The translations under genes and the position numbers were made by a program. A DNA stretch of 64,000 nt from contig NW_027488370.1 in NCBI RefSeq assembly GCF_051014445.1, forward strand, positions 12,276,001 to 12,340,000. Reading direction: 5' to 3'. Origin of the DNA: Colletes latitarsis (Eukaryota; Arthropoda; Insecta; Hymenoptera; Colletidae). The notes beneath the pieces are model-generated. The model was not told the DNA's origin. It saw only the letters and a program-made list of their open reading frames with translations, and made no database searches. The stretch's first letter is position 1. Each line of letters opens with the position of its first letter. This document shows positions 47,447-61,376 of the stretch, in pieces.

Positions 47447-50400
47447 TACCACACCGAAACAGTCAATTAAACCTGGTTCCTATTAATATTTTAGAGGATA
47501 ACGCTGGTTATGTCTGGGTTAGATCTGGTATTTGCAATCATCCGGCTCATACTTTCGCAATTTTCGTGTACTTGTTGGCCAGATCTCGGGTGTTCTGTGG
47601 ATTGGATCCCGTCGTAATGTGGTTCCACATCGAAACAGTCAATTAAACCTGGTTGCGACTAATATTTTGGAGGATAACGCTGGTTATGTTTGGGTTAGTT
47701 CCGGTATTTGCAATCATCCGGCTCATACTTACGCAATTTTCGCATTCTTGTTGGCCGGATCCGGCCTTTTTTCTGGTTTGGACCACGTAGCAATGTGATA
47801 CCACACCGAAACTGTCAATTAATCCTGGTTGCGATTAATATTTTAGAGGATAACGAAGGTTATGTCACGGTTAGGTCTGGGATTTGCCCTCATCTGGCTC
47901 GTACATTCGCATTTTTCGCATACTTGTTGGCTAGATCCTGGCCTTTTTCTGGCTTGGATCACGTAGTAATGTGGTACCACACTGTCAATAAAAGCTGGTC
48001 CCGATTAGTATTTTAGAGGATATCGCTGGTTATGTCTGGGTTAGTTCTGGTATTTGCTATCATCTGGCACATACTTTCGCGTTTTTCGCATACTTGTTGG
48101 CCAGATCCTGGCCTTTTTCTGGCTTGGATCACGTAGTAATGTGGTACCACACTGTCAATAAAAGCTGGTTCCGATTAGTATTTTAGAGGATATCGCTGGT
48201 TATGTCTGGGTTAGTTCTGGTATTTGCTATCATCTGGCACATACTTTCGCGTTTTTCGCATACTTGTTGGCCAGATCCTGGGCTTTTTCTGATGTGGATC
48301 ACGTAGTAATGTGGTACCACACTGAAACAGTCAGTAGAAGCTGGTTCCGATAAGTATTTTAGAGGATAACGCTGGTTATGTCTGGGTTAGTTCTGGTATT
48401 TGCCATCATCTGGCACATACCTTCGAGTTTTTCGCATACTTGTTGGCCTGGTCCTGGGCTTTTTCTGGTTTGGATCACGTAGTAATGTGGTACCACACGG
48501 AAACAGTCAATTAAACCTGGGTCCGATTAATATTTTAGAGGATAACGCCGGTTATGTCTGGGTTAGGTCTGGTATTTGCCCTCATCTGGCTCGAACTTTC
48601 GCATTTTTCGCATACTTGTTGGCCAGATCCGGGCCTTTTTCTGGTTTGGACCACGTAGTAATGTGGTACCACACCGAAACAGTCAATTAACCCTGGTTGC
48701 GAATAATATTTTAGAGGATAACGCTGGTTATGTCTGGGTTAGTTCCGGTATTTGCAATCTTCTGGCTCATACTTTCGCGTTTTTCGCATACTTGTTGGCC
48801 AGATACTGGCCTTTTTCTGGCTTTGACATGGCAGTAATGTGGTACCGCACTGAAACAGTCAATTAAACCTGGTTCCGATTATTATTTTAGAGGATAACGC
48901 AGGTTATGTCTGGGTTAGGTCTGGTATTTGCCCTCATCTGGCTCGTACTTTCGCGTTTCTCGCATACTTGTTGTCCAGATCCTGAGTTTTTTCTGGTTTG
49001 GATCCCGTACCACTGTGGTACCACACTGAAGCAGTCAATCAAACCTGGTTGCGATTAATATTTTAGAGGTTAACGCCGGTCATGTCTCGGTTAGGTTTGG
49101 GATTTGCAATCATCTGGATCGTACTTTCGCATTTCTCGCATACTTTCTGGCCAGATGCTGGCTTTTTTCTGGCTTGGACCACGCAGTATTGTGGTACCAC
49201 ACCGAAACGGTCAATTAAACCTGGTTGCGATTAATATTTTGGAGGATAACGCTGGTTATGCTTGGATTAGTTCTGGTATTTGCAATCGCCAGGCACATAC
49301 TTTCGCATTTTTCGCATACTTGTTGGCCAGATCCTGGGATATTTCTGGTTTGGATCACGTAGTAATGCGGTACCACACCGAAACAGTCAACTAAACCTTT
49401 TTGCGATTAATATTTTAGAGGATAACGCCGGCTACGTCTTGGTTAGGTCTGGTATTTGCCCTCATCTGGCGCGAACTTTCGCATTTTTCGCATACTTGTT
49501 GGCCAGATCCTGGCCTTTTTCTGGTTTGGATCACTTAGTAATGTGGTACCACACTGAAACAGTCAATTGAACCTGGTTCCGATTAATATTTTATAGGATA
49601 ACGCCGGTTATGTCTAGGTTAGGTCTGGTATTTGCCCTCATCTGGCTCGTACTTTCGCATTTTTCGCATTCTTGTTGGCCGGATCCTGGCTTTTTTCTGG
49701 TTTGGACCACGTAGTAATGTGATACCACACCGAAACAGTCAATTAAACCTGGTTCCTATTAATATTTTAGAGGATAACGCTGGTTATGTCTGGGTTAGAT
49801 CTGGTATTTGCAATCATCCGGCTCATACTTTCGCAATTTTCGTGTACTTGTTGGCCAGATCTCAGGTGTTTTGTGGATTGGATCCCGTCGTAATGTGGTT
49901 CCACATCGAAACAGTCAATTAAACCTGGTTGCGACTAATATTTTGGAGGATAACGCTGGTTATGTTTGGGTTAGTTCCGGTATTTGCAATCATCCGGCTC
50001 ATACTTACGCAATTTTCGCATTCTTGTTGGCCGGATCCTGGCTTTTTTCTGGTTTGGACCACGTAGCAATGTGATACCACACCGAAACTGTCAATTAATC
50101 CTGGTTGCGATTAATATTTTAGAGGATAACGAAGGTTATGTCACGGTTAGGTCTGGGATTTGCCCTCATCTGGCTCGTACATTCGCATTTTTCGCATACT
50201 TGTTGGCTAGATCCTGGCCTTTTTCTGGCTTGGATCACGTAGTAATGTGGTACCACACTGTCAATAAAAGCTGGTCCCGATTAGTATTTTAGAGGATATC
50301 GCTGGTTATGTCTGGGTTAGTTCTGGTATTTGCTATCATCTGGCACATACTTTCGCGTTTTTCGCATACTTGTTGGCCAGATCCTGGCCTTTTTCTGGCT

Positions 50401-51142
50401 TGGATCACGTAGTAATGTGGTACCACACTGTCAATAAAAGCTGGTTCCGATTAGTATTTTAGAGGATATCGCTGGTTATGTCTGGGTTAGTTCTGGTATT
50501 TGCTATCATCTGGCACATACTTTCGCGTTTTTCGCATACTTGTTGGCCAGATCCTGGGCTTTTTCTGATGTGGATCACGTAGTAATGTGGTACCACACTG
50601 AAACAGTCAGTAGAAGCTGGTTCCGATAAGTATTTTAGAGGATAACGCTGGTTATGTCTGGGTTAGTTCTGGTATTTGCCATCATCTGGCACATACCTTC
50701 GAGTTTTTCGCATACTTGTTGGCCTGGTCCTGGGCTTTTTCTGGTTTGGATCACGTAGTAATGTGGTACCACACGGAAACAGTCAATTAAACCTGGGTCC
50801 GATTAATATTTTAGAGGATAACGCCGGTTATGTCTAGGTTAGGTCTGGTATTTGCCCTCATCTGGCTCGTACTTTCGCATTTTTCGCATACTTGTAGGCC
50901 AGATCCTGGCCTTTTTCTGGTTTGGATCACGTAGTAATGTGGTACAACACTGAAACAGTCAATTAACCCTGGTTGCGAATAATATTTTAGAGGATAACGC
51001 TGATTATGTCTGGGTTAGTTCCGGTATTTGCCCTCATCTGGCTCGAACTTTCGCATTTTTCGCATACTTGTTGGCCAGATCCTGGCCTTTTTCTGGTTTG
51101 GACCACGTAGTAATGTGGTACCACACCGAAACAGTCAATTAA
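47447..51142. repeat. Higher-order repeat, 21-mer of 3672 bp, copy 3
   Basis: Third tandem unit. Identity to copy 2 extends slightly beyond one unit, to 51142, where CAATTAACCCTGG replaces CAATTAAACCTGG. From there the sequence follows the arrangement of 37656 onward (offset 13486 bp), so the tandem triplet lies inside a larger duplicated landscape. Confidence 0.95.
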
Positions 51143-54100
51143 CCCTGGTTGCGAATAATATTTTAGAGGATAACACTGGTTATGTCTGGGTTAGTTCCGG
51201 TATTTGCAATCTTCTGGCTCATACTTTCGCGTTTTTCGCATACTTGTTGGCCAGATACTGGCCTTTTTCTGGCTTTGACATGGCAGTAATGTGGTACCGC
51301 ACTGAAACAGTCAATTAAACCTGGTTCCGATTATTATTTTAGAGGATAACGCAGGTTATGTCTGGGTTAGGTCTGGTATTTGCCCTCATCTGGCTCGTAC
51401 TTTCGCGTTTCTCGCATACTTGTTGTCCAGATCCTGAGTTTTTTCTGGTTTGGATCCCGTACCACTGTGGTACCACACTGAAACAGTCAATCAAACCTGG
51501 TTGCGATTAATATTTTAGAGGTTAACGCCGGTTATGTCTCGGTTAGGTTTGGGATTTGCAATCATCTGGATCGTACTTTCGCATTTCTCGCATACTTTCT
51601 GGCCAGATGCTGGCTTTTTTCTGGCTTGGACCACGCAGTATTGTGGTACCACACCGAAACGGTCAATTAAACCTGGTTGCGATTAATATTTTGGAGGATA
51701 ACGCTGGTTATGCTTGGATTAGTTCTGGTATTTGCAATCGCCAGGCACATACTTTCGCATTTTTCGCATACTTGTTGGCCAGATCCTGGGATATTTCTGG
51801 TTTGGATCACGTAGTAATGCGGTACCACACCGAAACAGTCAACTAAACCTTTTTGCGATTAATATTCTAGAGGATAACGCCGGCTACGTCTTGGTTAGGT
51901 CTGGTATTTGCCCTCATCTGGCTCGTACTTTCGCATTTTTCGCATACTTGTAGGCCAGATCCTGGCCTTTTTCTGGTTTGGATCACGTAGTAATGTGGTA
52001 CAACACTGAAACAGTCAATTAAACCTGGTTGCGATTAATATTTTAGAGGATAACGCCGGTTATGTCTCGGGTAGTTCTGGGATTTGTCCACATCTGGCTC
52101 GTACTTTCGCATTTTTCGCATTCTTGTTGGCCGGATCCTGGCTTTTTTCTGGTTTGGACCACGTAGTAATGTGATACCACACCGAAACAGTCAATTAAAC
52201 CTGGTTCCTATTAATATTTTAGAGGATAACGCTGGTTATGTCTGGGTTAGATCTGGTATTTGCAATCATCCGGCTCATACTTCCGCAATTTTCGTGTACT
52301 TGTTGGCCAGATCTCGGGTGTTTTGTGGCTTGGATCCCGTCGTAATGTGGTTCCACATCGAAACAGTCAATTAAACCTGGTTGCGGCTAATATTTTGGAG
52401 GATAACGCTGGTTATGTTTGGGTTAGTTCCGGTATTTGCAATCATCCGGCTCATACTAACGCAATTTTCGCATTCTTGTTGGCCGGATCCTGGCTTTTTT
52501 CTGGTTTGGACCACGTAGCAATGTGATACCACACCGAAACAGTCAATTAATCCTGGTTGCGATTAATATTTTAGAGGATAACGAAGGTTATGTCTCGGTT
52601 AGGTCTGGGATTTGCCCTCATCTGGCTCGTACATTCGCATTTTTCGCATAATTGTTGGCCAGATCCTGGCCTTTTTCTGGCTTGGATCACGTAGTAATGT
52701 GGTACCACACTGAAACAGTCAATTACACCTGGTTCCGATTAATATTTTAGAGGATAACGCCGGTTATGTCTGGGTTACGTCTGGTATTTGCCCTCATATG
52801 GCTCGTACTTTCGCATTTTTCGCTTACTTGTTGGCCAGATCCTGGCCTTTTTCTGGTTTGGATCACGTAGTAATGCGGTACCACACCGAAACAGTCAATT
52901 AAACCTGGTTCCGATTAATATTTTAGAGGATAACGCTGGTTATGTCTGGGTTAGTTCTGGTATTTGCAATCATCCGGCTCATACTTACGCAATTTTCGTG
53001 TACTTGTTGGCCAGATCTCGGGTGTTTTGTGACTTGGATCCCGACGTAATGTGGTTCCACATCGAAACAGTCAATTAAACCTGGTTGCGATTAATATTTT
53101 GGAGGATAACTCTGGTTATGTTTGTGTTAGTTCTGGTATTTGCAATCATCAGGCACATACTTTCGCGTTTTTCGCATACCTGTTGGCCAGATACTGGCCT
53201 TTCTCTGGCTTTGACATGGCAGTAATGTGGTACCGCACTGAAACAGTCAATTAAACCTGGTTCCGATTATTATTTTAGAGGATAACGCAGGTTATGTCTG
53301 GGTTAGGCCTGGTATTTGCCCTCATCTGGCTCGTACTTTCGCGTTTCTCGCATACTTGTTGTCCAGATCCTGAGTTTTTTCTGGTTTGGATCACGTAGTA
53401 ATGCGGTACCACACAGAAACAGTCAATTAAAGCCGGTAGCGATTAATATTTTAGAGGATAACGCCGGTTATGTCTCGGTTAGGTCTGGGATATCCCCTCA
53501 TCTGGCTCGTACTTTCGCACTTTTCACATACTTGTTGGCCAGATCCTGGCCTTTTTCCGGCTTGGACCAAGTAGTAATGTGGTACCACACCGAAACAGTC
53601 AGTTAAACCTGGTTGCGATTAATATTTTAGAGGATAACGCCGGTTATGTCTAGGTGAGGTCTGGTATTTGCAATCAACTGGCTTATACTTTCGCATTTTT
53701 CGCATACTTGTTGGCCAGATCCTGGGATATTTCTGGTTTGGATCACGTAGTAATGCGGTACCACACCGAAACAGTCAACTAAACCTTTTTGCGATTAATA
53801 TTTTAGAGGATAACGCCGGCTACGTCTTGGTTAGGTCTGGTATTTGCCCTCATCTGGCGCGAACTTTCGCATTTTTCGCATACTTGTTGGCCAGATCCTG
53901 GCCTTTTTCTGGTTTGGATCACTTAGTAATGTGGTACCACACTGAAACAGTCAATTGAACCTGGTTCCGATTAATATTTTATAGGATAACGCCGGTTATG
54001 TCTAGGTTAGGTCTGGTATTTGCCCTCATCTGGCTCGTACTTTCGCATTTTTCGCATTCTTGTTGGCCGGATCCTGGCTTTTTTCTGGTTTGGACCACGT

Positions 54101-57100
54101 AGTAATGTGATACCACACCGAAACAGTCAATTAAACCTGGTTCCTATTAATATTTTAGAGGATAACGCTGGTTATGTCTGGGTTAGATCTGGTATTTGCA
54201 ATCATCCGGCTCATACTTTCGCAATTTTCGTGTACTTGTTGGCCAGATCTCGGGTGTTTTGTGGATTGGATCCCGTCGTAATGTGGTTCCACATCGAAAC
54301 AGTCAATTAAACCTGGTTGCGACTAATATTTTGGAGGATAACGCTGGTTATGTTTGGGTTAGTTCCGGTATTTGCAATCATCCGGCTCATACTTACGCAA
54401 TTTTCGCATTCTTGTTGGCCGGATCCGGCCTTTTTTCTGGTTTGGACCACGTAGCAATGTGATACCACACCGAAACTGTCAATTAATCCTGGTTGCGATT
54501 AATATTTTAGAGGATAACGAAGGTTATGTCACGGTTAGGTCTGGGATTTGCCCTCATCTGGCTCGTACATTCGCATTTTTCGCATACTTGTTGGCTAGAT
54601 CCTGGCCTTTTTCTGGCTTGGATCACGTAGTAATGTGGTACCACACTGTCAATAAAAGCTGGTCCCGATTAGTATTTTAGAGGATATCGCTGGTTATGTC
54701 TGGGTTAGTTCTGGTATTTGCTATCATCTGGCACATACTTTCGCGTTTTTCGCATACTTGTTGGCCAGATCCTGGCCTTTTTCTGGCTTGGATCACGTAG
54801 TAATGTGGTACCACACTGTCAATAAAAGCTGGTTCCGATTAGTATTTTAGAGGATATCGCTGGTTATGTCTGGGTTAGTTCTGGTATTTGCTATCATCTG
54901 GCACATACTTTCGCGTTTTTCGCATACTTGTTGGCCAGATCCTGGGCTTTTTCTGATGTGGATCACGTAGTAATGTGGTACCACACTGAAACAGTCAGTA
55001 GAAGCTGGTTCCGATAAGTATTTTAGAGGATAACGCTGGTTATGTCTGGGTTAGTTCTGGTATTTGCCATCATCTGGCACATACCTTCGAGTTTTTCGCA
55101 TACTTGTTGGCCTGGTCCTGGGCTTTTTCTGGTTTGGATCACGTAGTAATGTGGTACCACACGGAAACAGTCAATTAAACCTGGGTCCGATTAATATTTT
55201 AGAGGATAACGCCGGTTATGTCTGGGTTAGGTCTGGTATTTGCCCTCATCTGGCTCGAACTTTCGCATTTTTCGCATACTTGTTGGCCAGATCCGGGCCT
55301 TTTTCTGGTTTGGACCACGTAGTAATGTGGTACCACACCGAAACAGTCAATTAACCCTGGTTGCGAATAATATTTTAGAGGATAACGCTGGTTATGTCTG
55401 GGTTAGTTCCGGTATTTGCAATCTTCTGGCTCATACTTTCGCGTTTTTCGCATACTTGTTGGCCAGATACTGGCCTTTTTCTGGCTTTGACATGGCAGTA
55501 ATGTGGTACCGCACTGAAACAGTCAATTAAACCTGGTTCCGATTATTATTTTAGAGGATAACGCAGGTTATGTCTGGGTTAGGTCTGGTATTTGCCCTCA
55601 TCTGGCTCGTACTTTCGCGTTTCTCGCATACTTGTTGTCCAGATCCTGAGTTTTTTCTGGTTTGGATCCCGTACCACTGTGGTACCACACTGAAACAGTC
55701 AATCAAACCTGGTTGCGATTAATATTTTAGAGGTTAACGCCGGTTATGTCTCGGTTAGGTTTGGGATTTGCAATCATCTGGATCGTACTTTCGCATTTCT
55801 CGCATACTTTCTGGCCAGATGCTGGCTTTTTTCAGGCTTGGACCACGCAGTATTGTGGTACCACACCGAAACGGTCAATTAAACCTGGTTGCGATTAATA
55901 TTTTGGAGGATAACGCTGGTTATGCTTGGATTAGTTCTGGTATTTGCAATCGCCAGGCACATACTTTCGCATTTTTCGCATACTTGTTGGCCAGATCCTG
56001 GGATATTTCTGGTTTGGATCACGTAGTAATGCGGTACCACACCCAAACAGTCAACTAAACCTTTTTGCGATTAATATTCTAGAGGATAACGCCGGCTACG
56101 TCTTGGTTAGGTCTGGTATTTGCCCTCATCTGGCGCGAACTTTCGCATTTTTCGCATACTTGTTGGCCAGATCCTGGCCTTTTTCTGGTTTGGATAACTT
56201 AGTAATGTGGTACCACACTGAAACAGTCAATTAAACCTGGTTCCGATTAATATTTTATAGGATAACGCCGGTTATGTCTAGGTTAGGTCTGGTATTTGCC
56301 CTCATCTGGCTCGTACTTTCGCATTTTTCGCATACTTGTAGGCCAGATCCTGGCCTTTTTCTGGTTTGGATCACGTAGTAATGTGGTACAACACTGAAAC
56401 AGTCAATTAAACCTGGTTGCGATTAATATTTTGGAGCATAACGCCGGTTATGTCTCGGGTAGTTCTGGGATTTGTCCACATCTGGCTCGTACTTTCGCAT
56501 TTTTCGCATTCTTGTTGGCCGGATCCTGGCTTTTTTCTGGTTTGGACCACGTAGTAATGTGATACCACACCGAAACAGTCAATTAAACCTGGTTCCTATT
56601 AATATTTTAGAGGATAACGCTGGTTATGTCTGGGTTAGATCTGGTATTTGCAATCATCCGGCTCATACTTCCGCAATTTTCGTGTACTTGTTGGCCAGAT
56701 CTCGGGTGTTTTGTGGCTTGGATCCCGTCGTAATGTGGTTCCACATCGAAACAGTCAATTAAACCGGGTTGCGGCTAATATTTTGGAGGATAACGCTGGT
56801 TATGTTTGGGTTAGTTCCGGTATTTGCAATCATCCGGCTCGTACTTTCGCATTTCTCGCATACTTTCTGGCCAGATGCTGGCTTTTTTCTGGCTTGGACC
56901 ACGCAGTATTGTGGTACCACACCGAAACGGTCAATTAAACCTGGTTGCGATTAATATTTTGGAGGATAACGCTGGTTATGCTTGGATTAGTTCTGGTATT
57001 TGCAATCGCCAGGCACATACTTTCGCATTTTTCGCATACTTGTTGGCCAGATCCTGGGATATTTCTGGTTTGGATCACGTAGTAATGCGGTACCACACCC

Positions 57101-57376
57101 AAACAGTCAACTAAACCTTTTTGCGATTAATATTCTAGAGGATAACGCCGGCTACGTCTTGGTTAGGTCTGGTATTTGCCCTCATCTGGCTCGTACTTTC
57201 GCATTTTTCGCATACTTGTAGGCCAGATCCTGGCCTTTTTCTGGTTTGGATCACGTAGTAATGTGGTACAACACTGAAACAGTCAATTAAACCTGGTTGC
57301 GATTAATATTTTAGAGGATAACGCCGGTTATGTCTCGGGTAGTTCTGGGATTTGTCCACATCTGGCTCGTACTTTC
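51143..57376. repeat. Patchwork of HOR fragments
   Basis: About 35 monomers with no gene. The stretch 49.2-56.2 kb follows 35.75-42.2 kb, with offsets stepping from 13486 to 13662, 13838 and 14008 bp as single monomers are gained. At the right, 55784-56125 matches 56840-57181 (offset 1056 bp, 6 monomers), sharing the unusual CACCCAAACAG and ATTCTAGAGG. At 57181 the best match switches to 56301 onward (offset 880 bp, 5 monomers). Rapid switching of partners indicates repeated exchange. Confidence 0.88.
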
Positions 57377-58610
57377 GCAATTTTCGCATTCTTGTTGGCC
57401 GGATCCTGGCTTTTTTCTGGTTTGGACCACGTAGCAATGTGATACCACACCGAAACAGTCAATTAATCCTGGTTGCGATTAATATTTTAGAGGATAACGA
57501 AGGTTATGTCTCGGTTAGGTCTGGGATTTGCCCTCATCTGGCTCGTACATTCGCATTTTTCGCATAATTGGTGGCCAGATCCTGGCCTTTTTCTGGCTTG
57601 GATCACGTAGTAATGTGGTACCACACTGAAACAGTCAATTACACCTGGTTCCGATTAATATTTTAGAGGATAACGCCGGTTATGTCTGGGTTACGTCTGG
57701 TATTTGCCCTCATATGGCTCGTACTTTCGCATTTTTCGCTTACTTGTTGGCCAGATCCTGGCCTTTTTCTGGTTTGGATCACGTAGTAATGCGGTACCAC
57801 ACCGAAACAGTCAATTAAACCTGGTTCCGATTAATATTTTAGAGGATAACGCTGGTTATGTCTGGGTTAGTTCTGGTATTTGCAATCATCCGGCTCATAC
57901 TTACGCAATTTTCGTGTACTTGTTGGCCAGATCTCGGGTGTTTTGTGACTTGGATCCCGTCGTAATGTGGTTCCACATCGAAACAGTCAATTAAACCTGG
58001 TTGCGATTAATATTTTGGAGGATAACGCTGGTTATGTTTGTGTTAGTTCTGGTATTTGCAATCATCAGGCACATACTTTCGCGTTTTTCGCATACTTGTT
58101 GGCCAGATACTGGCCTTTCTCTGGCTTTGACATGGCAGTAATGTGGTACCGCACTGAAACAGTCAATTAAACATGGTTCCGATTATTATTTTAGAGGATA
58201 ACGCAGGTTATGTCTGGTTTAGGCCTGGTATTTGCCCTCATCTGGCTCGTACTTTCGCGTTTCTCGCATACTTGTTGTCCAGATCCTGAGTTTTTTCTGG
58301 TTTGGATCACGTAGTAATGCGGTACCACACAGAAACAGTCAATTAAAGCCGGTAGCGATTAATATTTTAGAGGATAACGCCGGTTATGTCTCGGTTAGGT
58401 CTGGGATATCCCCTCATCTGGCTCGTACTTTCGCACTTTTCACATACTTGTTGGCCAGATCCTGGCCTTTTTCCGGCTTGGACCAAGTAGTAATGTGGTA
58501 CCACACCGAAACAGTCAGTTAAACCTGGTTGCGATTAATATTTTAGAGGATAACGCCGGTTATGTCTAGGTGAGGTCTGGTATTTGCAATCAACTGGCTT
58601 ATACTTTCGC
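57377..58610. repeat. Duplicated segment (copy of 52461-53694, offset 4916 bp)
   Basis: Seven monomers that match 52461-53694 with few changes, such as CATAATTGGTGG/CATAATTGTTGG near 57565 and GGTTTAGGCC/GGGTTAGGCC near 58217. The offset is 28 monomers less 12 bp. The same series is present a third time at about 38975-40030, lacking one monomer. Matching ends at a CGCAT/CGCGT difference at 58611. Confidence 0.9.
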
Positions 58611-60994
58611 GTTTTTCGCATACTTGTTGGGCAGATCCCGGGTTTTTTCTGGTTTGGATCACGTAGTAATGTGGTATCACACCCAAACAGTCAATTAACC
58701 CTGGTTGCGAATAATATTTTAGAGGATAACGCTGGTTATGTCTGGGTTAGTTCCGGTATTTGCAATCTTCAGGCTCATACTTTCGCGTTTTTCGCATACT
58801 TGTTGGGCAGATCCCGGGTTTTTTCTGGTTTGGATCCCGTAGTAATGTGGTATCACACTGAAACAGTCAATAAAAGCTGGTTCCGATTAATAGTTTGGAG
58901 GATAACGCTGGTTACGTTTGTGTTAGTTCTGGTATTAGCAATCATCTGGCTCGTACTTTCGCGTTTTTCGCATACTTGTTGGGCAGATCCTGGCTTCCTT
59001 CTGGCTTGGACCACGTAGTAATGTGGTACCACACTGAAATTGTCAATTAAACCTGGTTTCGAATAATATTTTAGAGGATAACGCCGGTTATGTCTGGGTT
59101 AGGTCTGGTATTTGCCCTCATCTGGCTCATACTTTCGCAATTTTCATGTACTTGTTGGCCAGATCTCGGGTGTTTTGTGGCTTGGACCCCGTCGTAATGT
59201 GATTCCACATCGAAACAGTCAATTAAACCTGGTTGCGAATAATATTTTAGAGGTTAACGCCGGTTATGTCTCGGTTAGGTTTGGGATTTGCAATCATCTG
59301 GCTCGTACTTTCGCATTTCTCGCATACTTTCTGGCCAGATCCTGGCCTTTTTCTGGCTTGGACCACGTAGTAATGTGGTACCACACCGAAACAGTCAATT
59401 AACCCTGGTTGCGAATAATATTTTAGAGGATAACGCTGGTTATGTCTGGGTTAGTTCCGGTATTTGCAATCTTCTGGCTCATACTTTCGCAATTTTCGCA
59501 TACCTGTTGTTCAGATCCTGGCCTTTTTCTGGCTTGGACCACGTAGTAATGTGGTACCACACCGAAACAGTCAATTAACCCTGGTTGCGATTAATATTTT
59601 AGAGGATAACGCTGGTTATGTCTGGGTTAGTTCCGGTATTTGCAATCTTCTGGCTCATACTTTCTCGTTTTTCGCATACTTGTTGGGCAGATCCTGGCTT
59701 CCTTCTGGCATGGACCACGTAGTAATGTGGTACCACACTGAAACTGTCAATTAATCCTGGGTTCGAATAATATTTTAGAGGATAACGCCGGTTATGTCTG
59801 GGTTAGGTCTGGTATTTGCCCTCATCTGGCTCATACTTTCGCAATTTTCATGTACTTGTTGGCCAGATCTCGGGTGTTTTGTGGCTTGGACCCCTTCGTA
59901 ATGTGGTCCCACATCGAAACAGTCAATTAAACCTGGTTGCGATTAATATTTTGGAGGATAACACTGGTTATGTTTGGGTTAGTTCTGGTATTTGCAATCA
60001 TCAGGCACATACTTTCGCATTTTTCGCGTACTTGTTGGCCAGATCCTGGGATATTTCTGGTTTGCATCACGTAGTAATGCGGTACCACACCGAAACAGTC
60101 AAACAAACCCTTGTTGCGATTAATATTTTGGAGGATAACGCTGGTTATGTTTGGGTTAGTTCTGGTATTTGCAATCATCAGGCACATACTTTCGCATTTT
60201 TCGCATAATTGTTGGCCAGATCCTGGGATATTTCTGGTTTGGATCACGTAGTAATGCGGTACCACACCGAAACAGTCAACTAAACTTTTTTGCGATTAAT
60301 ATTTTGGGGGATAACGCTGGTTATGTCTGGGTTAGTTCTGGTATTTGCAACCATCTGGCTCATTCTTTCTCATTTTTCGCATACTTGTTGGGCAGATCCC
60401 GGGTTTTTTCTGGTTTGGATCACGTAGTACTGTGGTATCACACTGAAACAGTTAATAAAATCTGGTTCCGATTAATAGTTTGGAGGATAACGCTGGTTAC
60501 GTTTGAGTTAGTTCTGGTATTAGCAATCATCTGGCTCGTACTTTCGCATTTTTCGCATACTTTTTGGCCAGATCCTGGCCTTTTTCTGGTTTGGACCACG
60601 AAGTAATGTGGTACCACACTGTCAATAAAAGCTGGTTCCGATTAGTATTTTAGAGGATATCGCTGGTTATGTCTGGGTTAGTTCTGGTATTTGCTATCAT
60701 CTGGCACATACTTTCGCGTTTTTCGCATACTTGTTGGCCAGATCCTGGGCTTTTTCTGGTGTGGATCACGTAGTAATGTGGTACCACACTGAAACCGTCA
60801 GTAGAAGCTGGTTCCGATAAGTATTTTAGAGGATAACGCTGGTTATGTCTGGGTTAGTTCTGGTATTTGCCATCATCTGGCACATACCTTCGAGTTTTTC
60901 GCATACTTGTTGGCCTGGTCCTGCGCTTTTTCTGGTTTGGATCACGTAGTAATGTGGTACCACACGGAAACAGTCAATTAAACCTGGGTCCGAT
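58611..60994. repeat. Right flank, mixed monomers, part 1
   Basis: About 13.5 monomers. CCCGGG-type monomers (GGGCAGATCCCGGG) appear near 58629 and 58807 as they do near 61443 and 61620. Marker monomers GGTGTTTTGTGG at about 59166 and 59870 are 704 bp (4 monomers) apart. Two neighbouring monomers around 60030 and 60206 are near copies; the first has the stop-lost CAAACAAACCC variant. From about 60640 the order follows 54840-55300 in the 3672-bp family. No gene is seen. Confidence 0.78.
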
Positions 60995-61376
60995 TAATAT
61001 TTTAGAGGATAACGCCAGTTATGTCTGGGTTAGGTCTGGTATTTGCCCTCATCTGGCTCGAACTTTCGCATTTTTCGCATACTTGGCCAGATCCTGGCCT
61101 TTTTCTGGCTTGGACCAAGTAGTAATGTGAGACCACACTAAAAGAGTCAATTAAACCTGGTTGCGATTAATATTTTAGAGGATACCGCCGGTTATGTCTC
61201 GGTTAGGTCTGGTATTTGCCCTCATCTGGCTCGAACTTTCGCATTTTTCGCATACTTGTTGGCCAGATCCTGGCCTTTGTCTGGCTTGGAGCACGTAGTA
61301 AAGTGGTACCACACTGAAACAGTCAATTAAACCTGGGTCCGATTAATATTTTAGAAGATAACGCCGGTTATGTCTC
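60995..61376. repeat. Duplicated segment with 3-bp-deleted monomer, copy A
   Basis: Contains CATACTTGGCCAG at 61079-61089, which lacks the TTG found in CATACTTGTTGGCCAG elsewhere, then ACTAAAAGAGTC at 61137 and GGATACCGCC. All three rare features recur in the same order at 62928-63309, 1933 bp away (11 monomers less 3 bp). Confidence 0.88.
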
